Below, one piece after another: positions 12,872 to 24,910 of a stretch of 64,000 nt of DNA (the first letter of the stretch is position 1; every line of letters begins with the position of its first letter). This stretch comes from Dimorphilus gyrociliatus (lineage: Eukaryota > Annelida > Polychaeta > Dinophilidae): NCBI GenBank assembly GCA_904063045.1, contig CAJFCJ010000006.1, positions 4,294,408-4,358,407 on the forward strand, in the 5' to 3' direction. The notes beneath the pieces are model-generated. The model searched no databases. It had not been told where the DNA came from and worked only from the letters and a program-made list of their open reading frames with translations. A program made the position numbers and the translations under genes.

Positions 12872-14233
12872 TTATAATTTGATAACTAAATAAATGTCTT
12901 TATAAGTTGTTAACGGAAAAGATTCCATCATAAAAACTGATAAATATTTGGCTTCCCCTTCATTGCAACGACATTTAAATGAACATATATCGTTCATATC
13001 AAATTCTGTATAGTATCCATCAGTTACACTCTCTAACTCACATTCATTTAAAACAACATTACTTTGCCAACCAGTAACAAAATGATCTAACGAACAATGT
13101 GCAAAAAGTTTGAGACTGCTTTTTGCGCATTCATTACCGATTAGTACGCTCATTAAATCCACAGTAATTTGGTTTCCTGATAAATCTAACAAATTAATAC
13201 TATAAAAGGAATTTCCATTACAATCTATCTTCTTTATAGCAACAGTATTGCAAGTATAAGTCTCATTTACAATGACAGGCACAAATGTAATTTCAGAGTT
13301 AAAATGCGTTCCGTAGATTGAAACTTCACACAACGTCAAATAATTTTGTGAACCGTGCTTTTTAGTCATCTGCATAGCTAGGTATCGACCTGTACAATCT
13401 TTTTTAGATCTAAGAGTTGTATAGCTGTTAAAAGTCTCTTTAATGGAACATTCCGTTTGAGAATAGATGGTTGGTGTGAAGTCAATGTCAGATACAGAGA
13501 CTCTGATATCTTTCAAGCGAAAAGTTAATCCTACTCTATTGACGACTGTTAAAGCGAATATATTACTTTGTTCGCTAAGATCTATTTTCCACCATGAATA
13601 AACGTGGTTGTGTGTATGCGAACAAGTTAAACCATTCGAATAGTAAAGAGCATTTGTATGACCATCGTTTGCTATCGTTGCAGCTCCACTCCAACCACTA
13701 GATGTTTGACTTGATTGCTTGTTTAGCGCTATATTTCTCATACTCCAAATTTCTACTTCACAAAAATTCAACTTAACTGGACCTTCTTTTGTGGATGATA
13801 TAAGAACCTTTCTTGCATAATATTGCTGGATACAGTAAATAGTAGCTGATTGACTGGGGTTGATACTGACTGTAAAGTTATTACAAGTTCTAAATGATTC
13901 GTCGTTTATCGGATTTGCATTCTCCAAAAAACTCGTTTTCACAGTAATATTTTTCAATTTTTGAGGTTTAGTGCTAGGGCTTAAAATTCTGACTGTCCTT
14001 ACGAAAAAAGCTTTGTGAAACTTAACTGTCCACCAAGGATTACTCTCAACTAAAGTTTCACTGCAAAGAGCTGGTGTAGGATTGAACTTTCCATCTACAG
14101 CAAAAGAACTTATTTTCGCAGCTGAAGTAGAAGATTGTTGAGTTACTTTTTTCAATGCCAAGTCAACTGTCATATATATATCTTGACAAACGGATAAATT
14201 AAAAAAGAGAATGATAGCTATGAGACGACTCAT
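12872..14233 (-). CDS. Secreted protein with two F5/8-type C (discoidin/fucolectin-like) domains
   Basis: Single-exon frame of 453 residues. The N-terminus MSRLIAIILFFNLSVCQ is a clear signal peptide, so the product is probably secreted. Two related modules follow. The first begins DLALKKVTQQSSTS and contains SNPWWTVKF; the second begins RNIALNKQSSQTSSGWSG and contains YSWWKIDL. The NxALxK..QSS opening and the WW(K/T)(I/V) strand are typical of fucolectin/tachylectin-4 (FTP) and discoidin domains, which bind fucose or other glycans. The C-terminal third is Cys-rich (CSFKCRC) and not recognised. Its job is not known; innate recognition or matrix/mucus roles fit the family. It may be a fast-evolving paralogue. 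The intronless structure contrasts with its neighbours. Confidence 0.8.
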   Translation of the reverse strand: MSRLIAIILFFNLSVCQDIYMTVDLALKKVTQQSSTSAAKISSFAVDGKFNPTPALCSETLVESNPWWTVKFHKAFFVRTVRILSPSTKPQKLKNITVKTSFLENANPINDESFRTCNNFTVSINPSQSATIYCIQQYYARKVLISSTKEGPVKLNFCEVEIWSMRNIALNKQSSQTSSGWSGAATIANDGHTNALYYSNGLTCSHTHNHVYSWWKIDLSEQSNIFALTVVNRVGLTFRLKDIRVSVSDIDFTPTIYSQTECSIKETFNSYTTLRSKKDCTGRYLAMQMTKKHGSQNYLTLCEVSIYGTHFNSEITFVPVIVNETYTCNTVAIKKIDCNGNSFYSINLLDLSGNQITVDLMSVLIGNECAKSSLKLFAHCSLDHFVTGWQSNVVLNECELESVTDGYYTEFDMNDICSFKCRCNEGEAKYLSVFMMESFPLTTYKDIYLVIKL

Positions 14234-14734
14234 TGTTAAATAAGCCAGCAGATCTCCAGCTTTTCATTAAGAATTGACAACTGACTTGTTATTCTACAAC
14301 TAAATAATATAACTTAGTAAATTATTTCAAAACAAATGGCATAAAATTGGTCAAACGTTAAATAATTTGATTTTATTGTAAATATTTCAGCCTTTATGAC
14401 TATAGAATTATTATTTTATAGAAATTTCATTATTCTAAAAACATTGTTTTTCTTATGTTATAATTCGTTTATAATAAATTTCAGTATTATATATAGTACT
14501 CTATTGTTTTATCTTTCAGGCATAAAGTTATGGTTCTTTTGAATGTCAATAATAGTGACATCTGTTGGAAATGGATTGTAATACTAGTAAACTTTTTTTT
14601 AATTCAACTAGAAGCAGTGTATTTTCGTCTTCAATGAACAAGATAATACCAATTCAAGGATTAAAAAATAGCTAAACAAAAAAATAAAGCATATTCAAAT
14701 TAATTAAGTCAAATAAGGTGAATAATGAAAGTTC
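14234..14734. other. Intergenic gap
   Basis: AT-rich, 501 bases between two minus-strand genes. I see no exon, repeat or RNA gene. It should include the promoter of the discoidin gene and the 3' UTR of the upstream gene. Confidence 0.4.
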
Positions 14735-15724
14735 CTAAAATTTTTTTGGGCGGGGCGATGCGCGTTTCTTCGAGTCAGCTTTGTCACTTTTCTGTTGTGA
14801 TTTTACAACATAAGTTTTCGTCGATGAATCTGACTTTGATGATGAAATAACAAAAGTTCCACCAGAATCGTCAGAATTTGCCGGCTCGGTAGGAGGAGTT
14901 ATTGGTCTTTCATTTTCATCTGGATCACTAGTAATCACTAACAGACTTCGTCTCAATTCTTGTATATCTAAGGGTCCAACGTCTTTTTTTGAAGGCCAAT
15001 TATACCTTTGAGCAGACTTTCGAAATTCTTTTAATTCCAACTCACTTTGAATAGTAAGTCTAGTATTTAAGCCATTAGGCCATAAACTATCTTCTTGTAA
15101 AATGCAATCATTTTGTATAATGCTTAAAAGCGACAAAGGATCACCAGGAATAGCTGTGCGAACTTTAATGGTCCAGTCTGTGCAGGTAGAAATAGCAATT
15201 AGAGTAGAGAGGTGATCCTCAGAGCTTCCTTCAAAAGCCGTCTTAATCCGACTTGAACATTGTGAGAGAACACTTGAAGGAGCAACTTCTACTAATTGCC
15301 AACAAGCCTTAGTCTTGTGCTTAATTACAAAAATACCAGGGACATCTAAATTATCAGCATTTGTTGTCTTTGAAACCTTATCAACTATCCTCGATCGTAA
15401 ATTAGCCATTTTTGCTCTTCCTACTGACATACCTTTTTGTTCTCCCCACCAGCCACTTTTCAATTTGACATCCATTGGGTCCAACCTTTTAGCAGTTAAC
15501 ATCTCTTTATAAGTATTGTAAACATACTGTAATCTCTCCTTATCTTCCTTTTCGTCGAAATGAATATTTCGGGACGATAGCATTTGTACGTCATTACATA
15601 ATTTTTGAATTTCTTCTGAACACTGATTGAAATCATCTCTGTTTCCATCAATTACTAACTTTCTAAATTTATAATAATCAAGAGTTTTTAAATTAAATCG
15701 ACTTGGTTTGTGGCTGGTAGCCAT
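14735..15724 (-). CDS. Unrecognised 329-residue protein, probably nuclear
   Basis: A single-exon frame opening MATSHKPSRFNLKTLDYYKF and ending RASPRPKKF. I do not recognise the family. Residues 1-80 look helical with charged repeats. A central globular part contains SGWWGEQKGMSVGRAKMA and a Trp-containing segment (KACWQLVEVAP). The C-terminal 80 residues are low-complexity Ser/Asp/Lys-rich with a PITPPTEP segment and a basic end (KKRASPRPKK) that could be a nuclear localisation signal. The length, compositionally normal coding frame, and shared promoter with TOP3B support a real gene. A 5' UTR intron upstream of the ATG is possible (T-rich sequence just upstream), but I cannot prove it. Confidence 0.75.
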   Translation of the reverse strand: MATSHKPSRFNLKTLDYYKFRKLVIDGNRDDFNQCSEEIQKLCNDVQMLSSRNIHFDEKEDKERLQYVYNTYKEMLTAKRLDPMDVKLKSGWWGEQKGMSVGRAKMANLRSRIVDKVSKTTNADNLDVPGIFVIKHKTKACWQLVEVAPSSVLSQCSSRIKTAFEGSSEDHLSTLIAISTCTDWTIKVRTAIPGDPLSLLSIIQNDCILQEDSLWPNGLNTRLTIQSELELKEFRKSAQRYNWPSKKDVGPLDIQELRRSLLVITSDPDENERPITPPTEPANSDDSGGTFVISSSKSDSSTKTYVVKSQQKSDKADSKKRASPRPKKF

Positions 15725-16138
15725 TTTCTCATTCTCTGCAATAGAAAGAAAATTTTGTATTTAAATTTTCACAGCTGTTCCATTAAAAAAAAACTCTATA
15801 TTTATCTATATATCCTTGTATATATATAACTATATATGTTTATATATAGAATAGTTCAACATCTGTGAGACATGAATAATGTATGTAATATTTTCTAGTC
15901 GAAATACGTACGAATCACTATGCAGCGTTTTCGTCTGCAAATTCCAACTGCACTGCTTAGTTGATCAGATATTGATTTTGCAGTTTTTTATTCTATTTGA
16001 AAATCCCGCACTTTAAGACATTTACATGGTGGAATACTAACCACATCTTTAACTCCAAGTTTTAACGGGTGCCTTACATCGGCATCTCAACAGTATCTTG
16101 AATTTTTCTTTATTTTGTTAAAAATAATTTTCTTTAAG
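15725..16138. promoter_or_regulatory. Divergent promoter region, unknown gene / TOP3B
   Basis: A 414-base shared upstream region. It includes a TATATA-rich patch (about 15800-15850) and TCGTCTGC at 15931-15938, whose reverse complement GCAGACGA recurs in other divergent promoters of this window. No start site can be assigned from sequence. Confidence 0.45.
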
Positions 16139-19100
16139 ATGAGGACAGTATTAATGGTTGCTGAAAAACCCTCTCTAGCTCAGTCCCTGGCTAAAATTCT
16201 TTCAAATGGTTCTGCAACGAGCCGTAAAGGATTTAATGGGGCTTGCTCTGTTCATGAATATACTGGACAATTTCATGGCGAAAACGTTCGCTTTAAATTT
16301 ACTTCTGTTTGCGGGCACGTTATGACTTTAGATTTTTTACCCTCTTATAATAATTGGGACAAGGTTGATCCGGTAAGTAGATAAAATACTATGCAAAAAT
16401 TCCTTAATTACCGGCAACTGAAATATTTATCTCTAGGCTGAATTGTTTGCTGCTACTACTGAAAAAAAAGAAGCTACAGCAAAACTTAAAATGCCAGCTT
16501 TTCTTGAAAAAGAGGGTAGAGGCTGTGACTTTTTGGTATTATGGTTAGATTGTGATAAAGAAGGAGAAAATATCTGCTTTGAAGTTATAGACGCCGTAAA
16601 ATATTCCATGTCAAAACCTAGAGGAAATGAGCAACAGATTTTTAGGGCTCGTTTCTCATCTATCACTGATACCGATGTTAAACGAGCTATGGCCAACTTA
16701 AGTGTGCCGAATGAAAGCGAAGCTCGATCAGTCGATGCAAGATTAGAGCTGGATTTGAGAATTGGATGCGCATTTACTAGGTTCCAAACAAAATTCTTTC
16801 AGGGAAAATATGGAGATTTAGACAGCACTCTTATTTCATTTGGACCATGTCAAACCCCAACATTGGGCTTTTGCGTTGAAAGACATGATAGAATACAATC
16901 ATTCAAACCTGACACTTATTGGATTCTAAACGTTGAGGTAGTTATTTTTTCGGATCACTTTTTATGTATGATCTACTCAAACGTTTCACATCTTAAATAT
17001 ATCTTAGTATAATTTTCTCTGCTATTCCAAATAAGTTGCTACTACCTGGAGATAGGCGACTACAAATAGACTGGGAAAGAGTTCGACTTTTTGACAGAGA
17101 AGTTATTCAATTGTTCCATTCTGAAATTAAGCAACATAACAATGCCATGTAAGCAGTTTTAAAGAATGTAATATGTCTAATATTTAAAATTGAATCTTTA
17201 AAATCTCTCCAGTGTTGTTAAAATTGACAAGAAACAAAAATCAAAGGCCAGACCCGTTGCCTTAAACACAGTGGAAATGTTAAGAACAGCTAGTTCAGGA
17301 TTAGGATTTGGGCCCCAACATACTATGCAAATTGCTGAACGGCTTTACACACAAGGCTACATAAGCTACCCACGTACAGAAACAACGCAATATCCGGCAA
17401 ATTTTGATCTTAAGTACTGTCGTCTCTTTATATAATCTATGTACTATAATACTTTTGCTTTTTCTAGAGGAACTTTAAGAATGCAGTGCTCAAATAGTCA
17501 ATGGGGATCTTACGCTCAAGAACTTTTGAATAATGGAATTAATAAACCAAAGTTTGTAAATAGTGCAAAATTTAAATTTATCATAAAAAACTATTGGTTT
17601 CAGACAAGGACAAGATGCTGGTGACCATCCTCCAATTACCCCAATGAAACCAGCATCAGAAGATGTTCTGGATAGAGATTCCTGGAGGCTATACGACTTT
17701 ATTACTAAATATTTTATGGCAACGGTAATTGCTTCAACTTTTAATATGAAACATTGTAATATATGCAATTTTTAGATTGATTATGACTGCAAATATCTAC
17801 AAACCACTATACTGTTCAATATCGGAGAAGAAGAATTCAGTGTCACTGGAAATGAAATAATATCGCCAGGTTTCACCAGTATCATGTCATGGAAATCATT
17901 GAGTCCGGATGCATCACTGCCAAGTCTTAAGACAGGAGATACCTTACCTATTAGAGATGTTTGTACAATATATTCTAGGAAATAATTATATTATTTTATA
18001 GGATAATTTAAATAACTTATAGGTCAGAATCAATGAGCGTCAAACTAGTCCTCCAGATTATCTGACAGAGAGCGAATTGATTACGTTGATGGAAAAATTC
18101 GGTATCGGCACTGATGCAAGCATACCTGTTCATATTAATAATATTTGCGAAAGGAATTATGTGACAATTGAATCTGGCAGAAAGTTAAAACCTACTGCAT
18201 TGGGTGTTGTTCTCGTCCACGGATATCAAAAGGTGCATTAACACTTCTCTCATTACTAATAAATTAATTAAAAAACTCATTTTGACTAAAACATTATTAT
18301 TATAGATTGATATTGATCTTGTTAAGCCAAGTATGAGAGCTGCAATTGAAGAACAATTAACTTTAATTGCGCAAAACAAAGCTGACTTTCATGAAGTTCT
18401 TTCTTGGACTCTTGACGTATTTGTAAAGAAATTTCAATACTTTGTTGAAAATATTGCAGACATGGATGAACTTTTCGAAGTAACCTTTTCGCCTTTAGCC
18501 GCAACTGGCAAACCACTTAGTAGGTGTGGAAAGTGTAAACGCTTTATGAAACTAATTACTGCTAAACCTGCTCGACTCCATTGCTCTACTTGTAATGAGA
18601 CGTTCAACGTACCTCAAAACGGAAATATTAAATTGTACAAAGAATTAAAGTGCCCATTGGATGACTTTGAGTTAGTCTTATGGACAACTGGTGGAAAAGG
18701 CAAAACTTATCCCCTGTGTCCCTACTGCCTTAATCACCCCCCTTTTCCTGATATGAAAAAAGGTATGGGTTGCAATGAGTGTACTCATCCTACTTGTCAA
18801 CATGCTCTAGAACAAACTGGAGTCTCAAATTGTCTAGAGTGTGATAATGGGACTCTCGTTCTTGATCCTACCTCTGCTCCTAAATGGAGAATGTGCTGTA
18901 ATCGTTGCAATGTTGTAATTAATATGTTTGAAAATGCCCATAAAATTAATTTGACTGACGATTCTTGTGACGAATGCCAATCAACAATATTAAAGATCGA
19001 ATTCAACAAGGTATGTACAATATATGATCATTAAACAATTTCATATTTTATTAAATATAACAATTTTCCTGCAGAATAAAACTCCATTAGATAACGGTTG

Positions 19101-19275
19101 TACAACTCACATTGGCTGTGTCTTTTGCGATCCAATTCTTGTTCCCTTGGTTGAGATAAAACGGGCTGTCGCACTTAGGAGAAGAAAAGGTGGTCAAAAA
19201 TCAAGCAGGCCCAGAAGGAAAGGCCCTAAAAAGCCAAAGGACAAAATGGCGCAATTGGCTGCCTATTTTGTTTGA
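16139..19275 (+). CDS. TOP3B: DNA/RNA topoisomerase III beta
   Basis: Ten exons: 16139-16372, 16437-16937, 17036-17148, 17213-17413, 17468-17551, 17604-17724, 17776-17959, 18023-18232, 18306-19010 and 19075-19275. The ATG at 16139 gives [20 protein letters not shown], the Toprim start. The catalytic tyrosine lies in [14 protein letters not shown]. The type IA core continues through [21 protein letters not shown]. The C-terminus has several paired-Cys zinc modules ([34 protein letters not shown]) and ends [12 protein letters not shown], almost as in vertebrates. The enzyme passes single strands through transient 5'-phosphotyrosyl breaks in DNA and mRNA, usually with TDRD3. The region before the end is Arg/Lys-rich ([16 protein letters not shown]) but lacks clear RGG repeats. 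The last 13 bases overlap the RPP21 coding end on the other strand. Confidence 0.97.
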
Positions 19276-19717
19276 GCATCAAAACTGTCTATCCACAATT
19301 TATAATCAGTTTCAGTAACAAATCGTTTTATTGTTTTACAATCCAAGCAGTGAACAACAACATGTCTTTGCTTTTGACGTCGTTTTCGTACCATTGCTGT
19401 TATTCCAGGTATAAGTAACATGTAGCATTTCTTACACAATGTTCTTTTTATGTTTGGTTCACTGAAATAGTAAACAAAGAATTTGGACAGATTATCTCGA
19501 AACGTTTCATCACTTACAGTCGTAATACATGCTTTTTTGCTATCGCCTTTATATTCTGACCATAGAATCTGATCAATTCCGTATTATTGGGATCGTTTGC
19601 CAAAACGGCATGCATTGACTGAAAAATTTTACTATAAAAATTAATTCAACTCTAGTCCCAGCTTACTTGATATAAAAAGTTGATCCGTAGAAATGGCTCT
19701 CTATTAGGGAAAGACAT
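19263..19717 (-). CDS. RPP21: RNase P protein subunit p21 (Rpr2/Rpp21 family)
   Basis: Three small exons: 19717-19667, 19618-19518 and 19461-19263, about 116 residues. Translation begins MSFPNREPFLRINFLYQ and continues SMHAVLANDPNNTELIRFYG, then the conserved LEPNIKRTLCKKCYMLLIPG. A second Cys pair (HCLDCKTIKRF) completes the zinc ribbon. The order and spacing match animal RPP21, a component of nuclear RNase P that trims tRNA 5' leaders. Each exon is too short to stand out as an open frame; the model rests on splice sites, frame continuity and the family match. Its stop codon lies inside the last exon of the convergent TOP3B gene. Confidence 0.92.
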
Positions 19718-20070
19718 TAATTTTTCTGAAAAATTGTTTCTCTAAGATGGCATTAAAGAAGAAAACTCAAACGATTGAGTATTTTATCGCTCAACCGGCC
19801 AATAGTTACTACTGTTTCAGAGAGGTGGCGCTATATTTTCTGTATTACCTAACAATAACATGATATTAAGCCATACTTAAAACTATTAAACAGATAATTT
19901 AAAAAATATGATTTATATGACTAATGTTTAAGAATTAGAAAACACATGGCTTTAATATAGCAGTTTCAAATCACGAAAAATACGAATGAAAAGATTTTGT
20001 CGTCTGCTACTAAAAACAGTTTTTATCTGATAGTTAAACGAGAAACTCCTCCTACAATTTTCTATCAAAG
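19718..20070. promoter_or_regulatory. Divergent promoter region, RPP21 / EXOC1
   Basis: A 353-base shared upstream region. It contains a CTCF-core-like AGGTGGCGC at 19823-19831. It also has a 15-mer at 19995-20009 whose reverse complement, TAGCAGACGACAAAA, recurs exactly between URB1 and the perilipin gene. Confidence 0.5.
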
Positions 20071-23000
20071 ATGACAACTTTAGCGTATAAGCTAAAACGA
20101 ACCCTTTTCACTCCTAATCAGGAAACTCTAAAATCCTTATTATATGTCACTAAATCAGGAAAAAGATCGAAAGAATATCAAGGAAGCTATTTATGTCTAA
20201 CGAGTAAGTTTGATAAGGATACACTTCCTTCTATGTAAACATTTGTATTAAATCACAATATTCCCTCAACAGGCTCAAATACTAGACATGTTCAGACAAT
20301 GATTCATTTAGTCAAGAAAAATGTTCATAATGATAGTTACAAGATAAAATATTCCTGGCCACTACAGGAACTAAAAGCAGTTGATTGTCATTCTGATGAA
20401 GATGCAAGCGTAAGCTATTCACTACATTAAAATAGTTCAATGTTTTAAATTGATATTTATGATTTGATTAGGTTTCTCTTGAATTGGATTTATTCTTCGA
20501 AAAACCTTATAAATGGACAGTAGGAAAAATTTCAGAAAAAAATCAATTTCTAAGAAGTTTGATAGCGGTAAATATTATAATAAAGTTAATTTATTACAAT
20601 TGATATGCTCATTGCGTTATTTATCTCTTTCTAAAGTGTTACGGTAACCCAGATGGAATATTTAGAAATTTACCAGGAATGCTACTGCAACGTAAGCTAT
20701 ATTTCAATTCTTATTGAATATATCCAATGTTAAATGATTATTTTATATTAAAATTACAGAAAGTGCCTATGAAGAAACAAAAAATACAGAGGAAGCAGAA
20801 GATAGAAAAATTATTTTGGAAGATACTGATGCTGATTATAAATTACTTTCTGACAAAGAAAAGGATTCTCTAAGTCTTTTATTATCAGGTTGAGAAATTA
20901 GAAATTTTCCATCAAAGACACGTTAATATAAGATATAATGATATTTTCAGATTGTGAAAATTCAATGTCAGATGCAGAAGCTTTCGTTGATAAATTGAAA
21001 GATGATTTATCGGAATTAGAGAGAGTTTGTTTTTCAAATCATTTCAATACAAGATATAATCTTATAATTGTCTACTACTTTTAGGAAAATATGACTTCAA
21101 TAATGAGTTCTGAAGATGTTGTTGCTAATTTGATGTTCAGTTTAGATGCCTCGATACGTCAAGCCAGCGAAGTTGAAGATCTGCTTGATAAATACGATTC
21201 AAAATTGCAAACAGTTAGAGAATTAGTAGATTTAATGCAGGACAAGCAGAGATTGCTGACTATTAGGTTTGTCTAATAAATAATCAACTTAATCGCTTTA
21301 AAATTAATCTATATACAGATCAACAAATCATGCTAAACTATTAGAAGTTTTAGATTCTGTTATAGTAAGAATTTTTATTGTAAAACATTATATTGTTGAT
21401 TAATAATATATTTTCTTAGAATTTACTGGACTTTCCACAAGATCAGATAGATGTCCTTGAACAAGTTAAATTGTCAGAAATTCCAAGCGTTACAAAAGCA
21501 GCTCTACGATTGAGAAGATGTCTAACGGCCGATTTGCCAGAACGTAAGTAGAAATTTTACAATTAATCAAATTGATTAAGTATTAATGAATATAACTATA
21601 AACAGATATAGAAGAAATGGAAGCTGTTGCCAACAGATTAAACAAACTGAAAAGAATTCAATCTACCTTCTGCCAAAATCTTATGAGAGCTTTAAATAAT
21701 ACAATTACATATGAGGTTTGAGTTAAAATATAAGAATATACGCATCTCTAACTAATTTTTTTGTTATATTAATAGCAAAATAGATTAGGTGATAGTTTAA
21801 AAAGCGGTAAATTTGACCTAAAATTACCAGGACATACTGAAATGCATAGAATTCTTTTACAATTTTCTCAATTAATGTCTTTCTTAAAAGACGTTAATAA
21901 GAGTGCATTTGATGAAATGTATAATGTAAGCATTCCATTTTATAGTATATAGTATATTTATTAAAAGAATTACTAAATAGAGCTACAAGAAACACATAAG
22001 AGACGTTTATAATAAAGAATTCGAATGTATATTTGAAGTTGCCAAACTATCAATTGGAATGAAAAATGATAAAAGAGGTGAATATTCTCAAAGATAAATA
22101 TTTTAATAAATCAAATTGAATTTATTATTTGTATAGATAGTTAATTTCTTCTTATAAAACAATTTTTTCTATAATTTACTTGTTGTTTTGTGTGAAATAT
22201 TAAATGATAAACATTTTCAGCAAATCTCAAGTCAAGTAGGGTTCTATTACAATTATTTTTTTTATTCACTTTTTATTTCTTTTATGATTATGCAGCATGA
22301 AATTTATATTTATTATATACATATATGAAATATATATATTTTATATAACACATATTTATATATTATAGCATTTATTTAGCGGCCGAAGTTTTGATTATTG
22401 ATTTTTGTTTTTCTCTATATATTTCTTTTTTTTTTACTCCTCGGAAATATTAATATAGCCAATAGATTTATAAACTAATAGTATATTTGATTAAACACTT
22501 TTTATCTCTTTTGCAACACTATATATTTGTATTATGTAATAGTTTTTCTTTCTATAATTTGTTATTTCTTATTAAAATTGAGTTTTTTTTTTAATTAGGA
22601 TTAAGTCAACATAGTTCCGGTGCAACAGGAACTTTAGAAAGAACTATTCACGAAGAAGCTGCTAAATTCGATCAGGTAAATTATTTATTAAATATATGTG
22701 CTTATTAGTTTAATATTTGATATAATTTTAAGACTTTCGATCAAGTTTTGAATGTTCTACAAGCGAATTGTTTTCGTGAGCAAGAATTTTGCATTGAATT
22801 TTTTGATTTATGCAAAGGAGTAGAGGTGAGCTAAATACTTAAATATTCTTTTACTCTTCTTAAATTTATCTTCTTAGGGTGATGTTTCTAGTGGTAGCAC
22901 TAGATCACCTGCTGAATCTTCTCCTATACATAAACCATCAGCCAAGCTGTAAGTCTTTGTTAAAAATCCTTTTTCTTTATTACTATGAATGGTTTGTCGT

Positions 23001-24588
23001 GTAATCCCTTATTTTATTAAAGCATTTTTCCTTTAAGAGTTAATTGAAAACACAGATTTTTGAGCATTCTAATATTTAATTTTTTTATTATCAAATTTTT
23101 CTAATATTCCAAATAAGTCTTATTAAAATGATTTCTAATAAGTTTTTACTGTTTTACCTTACATTTGGCTGTTTGCTTTGCATTAAAGACTAACAGTGGA
23201 CAATTTGGGTGCGGGCTTGCAACTTCGAAGAATGTCGCATAGCTTGTAAGTTTGTATGAACTCTTGAAAAATATTAACAAACTCTGCTAAAATCCATCTT
23301 TAATATGCTTTGCTTTAAATTGTTTTGCTTATTTTTAAATAATCAAACAGCAAACAAGTTAATGAAGAAGTTCGTAATGTCATGCTCGACATTTTCCCAA
23401 AGCTAGAAGAACATTTAAAGGAGTTTATCGAGTTTGCAGATAAACAGGACACTTTGTAATTATTGTTTTAAATTAGAATAATTTACATAAATTTAGAATT
23501 AATTGACTTTTATAAATATATTTTAGGAATTCTTTATACATGCTAGTCAGAATGAGTAATCATATCCAAAAAATGGAAAATACTGGCTCCTTCTTAGGGC
23601 AATTATTTGCAACAGCTTTGGTGCTCATAAAAAGAAGTTTTTCTTCGTTAATAGTTAGTCTAGAAATTGATTTTTATATTAACATTTCTGATGTAACGTT
23701 ATCCTTATAGGAAAATATGAAGTTGCAATATCGGGAACAAAGAGTTTCAAAATCTAAACGAATCGGAATTATCTGGTTCGTTAAGGACTTCAAAACGTTT
23801 AGCTTACAAGCTGAAACAATTTTCAAAAAATCAAATAGAAGAAACGATTTAGATAAAGCTTACAAAGATTTAGTAACAGCTATATTTGAGCATATTGAAA
23901 GAATAGCAAGAGAAAGTACGAAATCCCCAAAAGATGTAGTAATGATGGAAAATTTTCACTGGATGCACGGTACGTATACTATATGAATAATAAATAATGA
24001 AACTTACGCTTCTCTTGTTTTTTTCTTTCTTAAAGATATATTATCAAGTTTAAAAGTATCGTTGCTAGACACTGAAAAGAAATTAGCAAAAGTAAAATAT
24101 CAAGAAAGTTTACATTTCTACATTAGTATGCTTTTGGGTAGGCCTATGGAAAAATTAAGTGTAAGATATTTATTAAATTGTTATCTATGTGTTTTAATCA
24201 GATATTTTATTACTAATTAAATTTTATGTTTTTTCATTAGACGTTTTTTGAAAAAATAAAAGCATCAGTTGATGGTGGAATGAGAGAGGAAGAAGTAGGA
24301 TATCAGCTGGCGTATGGTAAAACTGAGTTAAGGAGATTAATTCAACTTTATCCTGGAAAAGAAGTAAAAAAAGGATTACAGAATTTATATATGAAAGTTG
24401 AAAAACAGTTATGCGAGGAAGCAGGATTATTACAAGTTGTTTGGAGAGGAATGCAAGAAGATTTTATTAAACAATATAACGATATTGAGAAACTGATTGC
24501 TAAATGTTATCCAGGTTCTACAATCACCCTAGAATTTACGATACAAGAGCTCCTAATTTATTTTTCAGATATAGCTCAATCTCATTAA
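20071..24588 (+). CDS. EXOC1: Exocyst complex component 1 (Sec3)
   Basis: A gene of about 20 small exons. The ATG at 20071 opens [20 protein letters not shown], matching the start of animal EXOC1, whose N-terminal PH-like domain binds PI(4,5)P2 and Rho GTPases at the plasma membrane. Middle exons (for example 21088-21265) encode coiled coil (SMQDK-type helices such as [15 protein letters not shown]). The C-terminus is nearly diagnostic: [70 protein letters not shown], and the end [13 protein letters not shown]. Exocyst tethers secretory vesicles before SNARE fusion. Two frame-preserving candidate cassette exons are visible: 22221-22235 (15 bases) and 23189-23245 (57 bases). Exact boundaries of the smallest exons need transcript data. 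Confidence 0.95.
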
Positions 24589-24910
24589 ACATAAAGATAT
24601 ATTTATATAATTTATTGCATTCACTTTTTTAATAAATATTATTATCTACTCAACTTTTGTAATAGATAAAACTTTTTATTCTTTTTTAACTAGATGGCGC
24701 TATATAACTACTTTTAGAACGTTTTTAATATTTTAATATAATCTATTATTTGAATAATACCAATAAGAAGACATCATAAAAATTATATTTATTTTATTTA
24801 TTTTTATTGACAAAATCAATTTAAATTAATTAACGTTATTATATTTTTTATTTAAATGATCACGTGATCCAATATCTTTACAGATTTCCTTTTTTTTAAT
24901 TTTTTATTAA
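24589..24910. other. Intergenic gap EXOC1 - ADAM10-like
   Basis: AT-rich spacer of 322 bases between two plus-strand genes. It carries ACTAGATGGCGCTATAT, with the CTCF-core-like AGATGGCGC at 24692-24700. An AATAAA near 24632 could end EXOC1. Confidence 0.4.
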
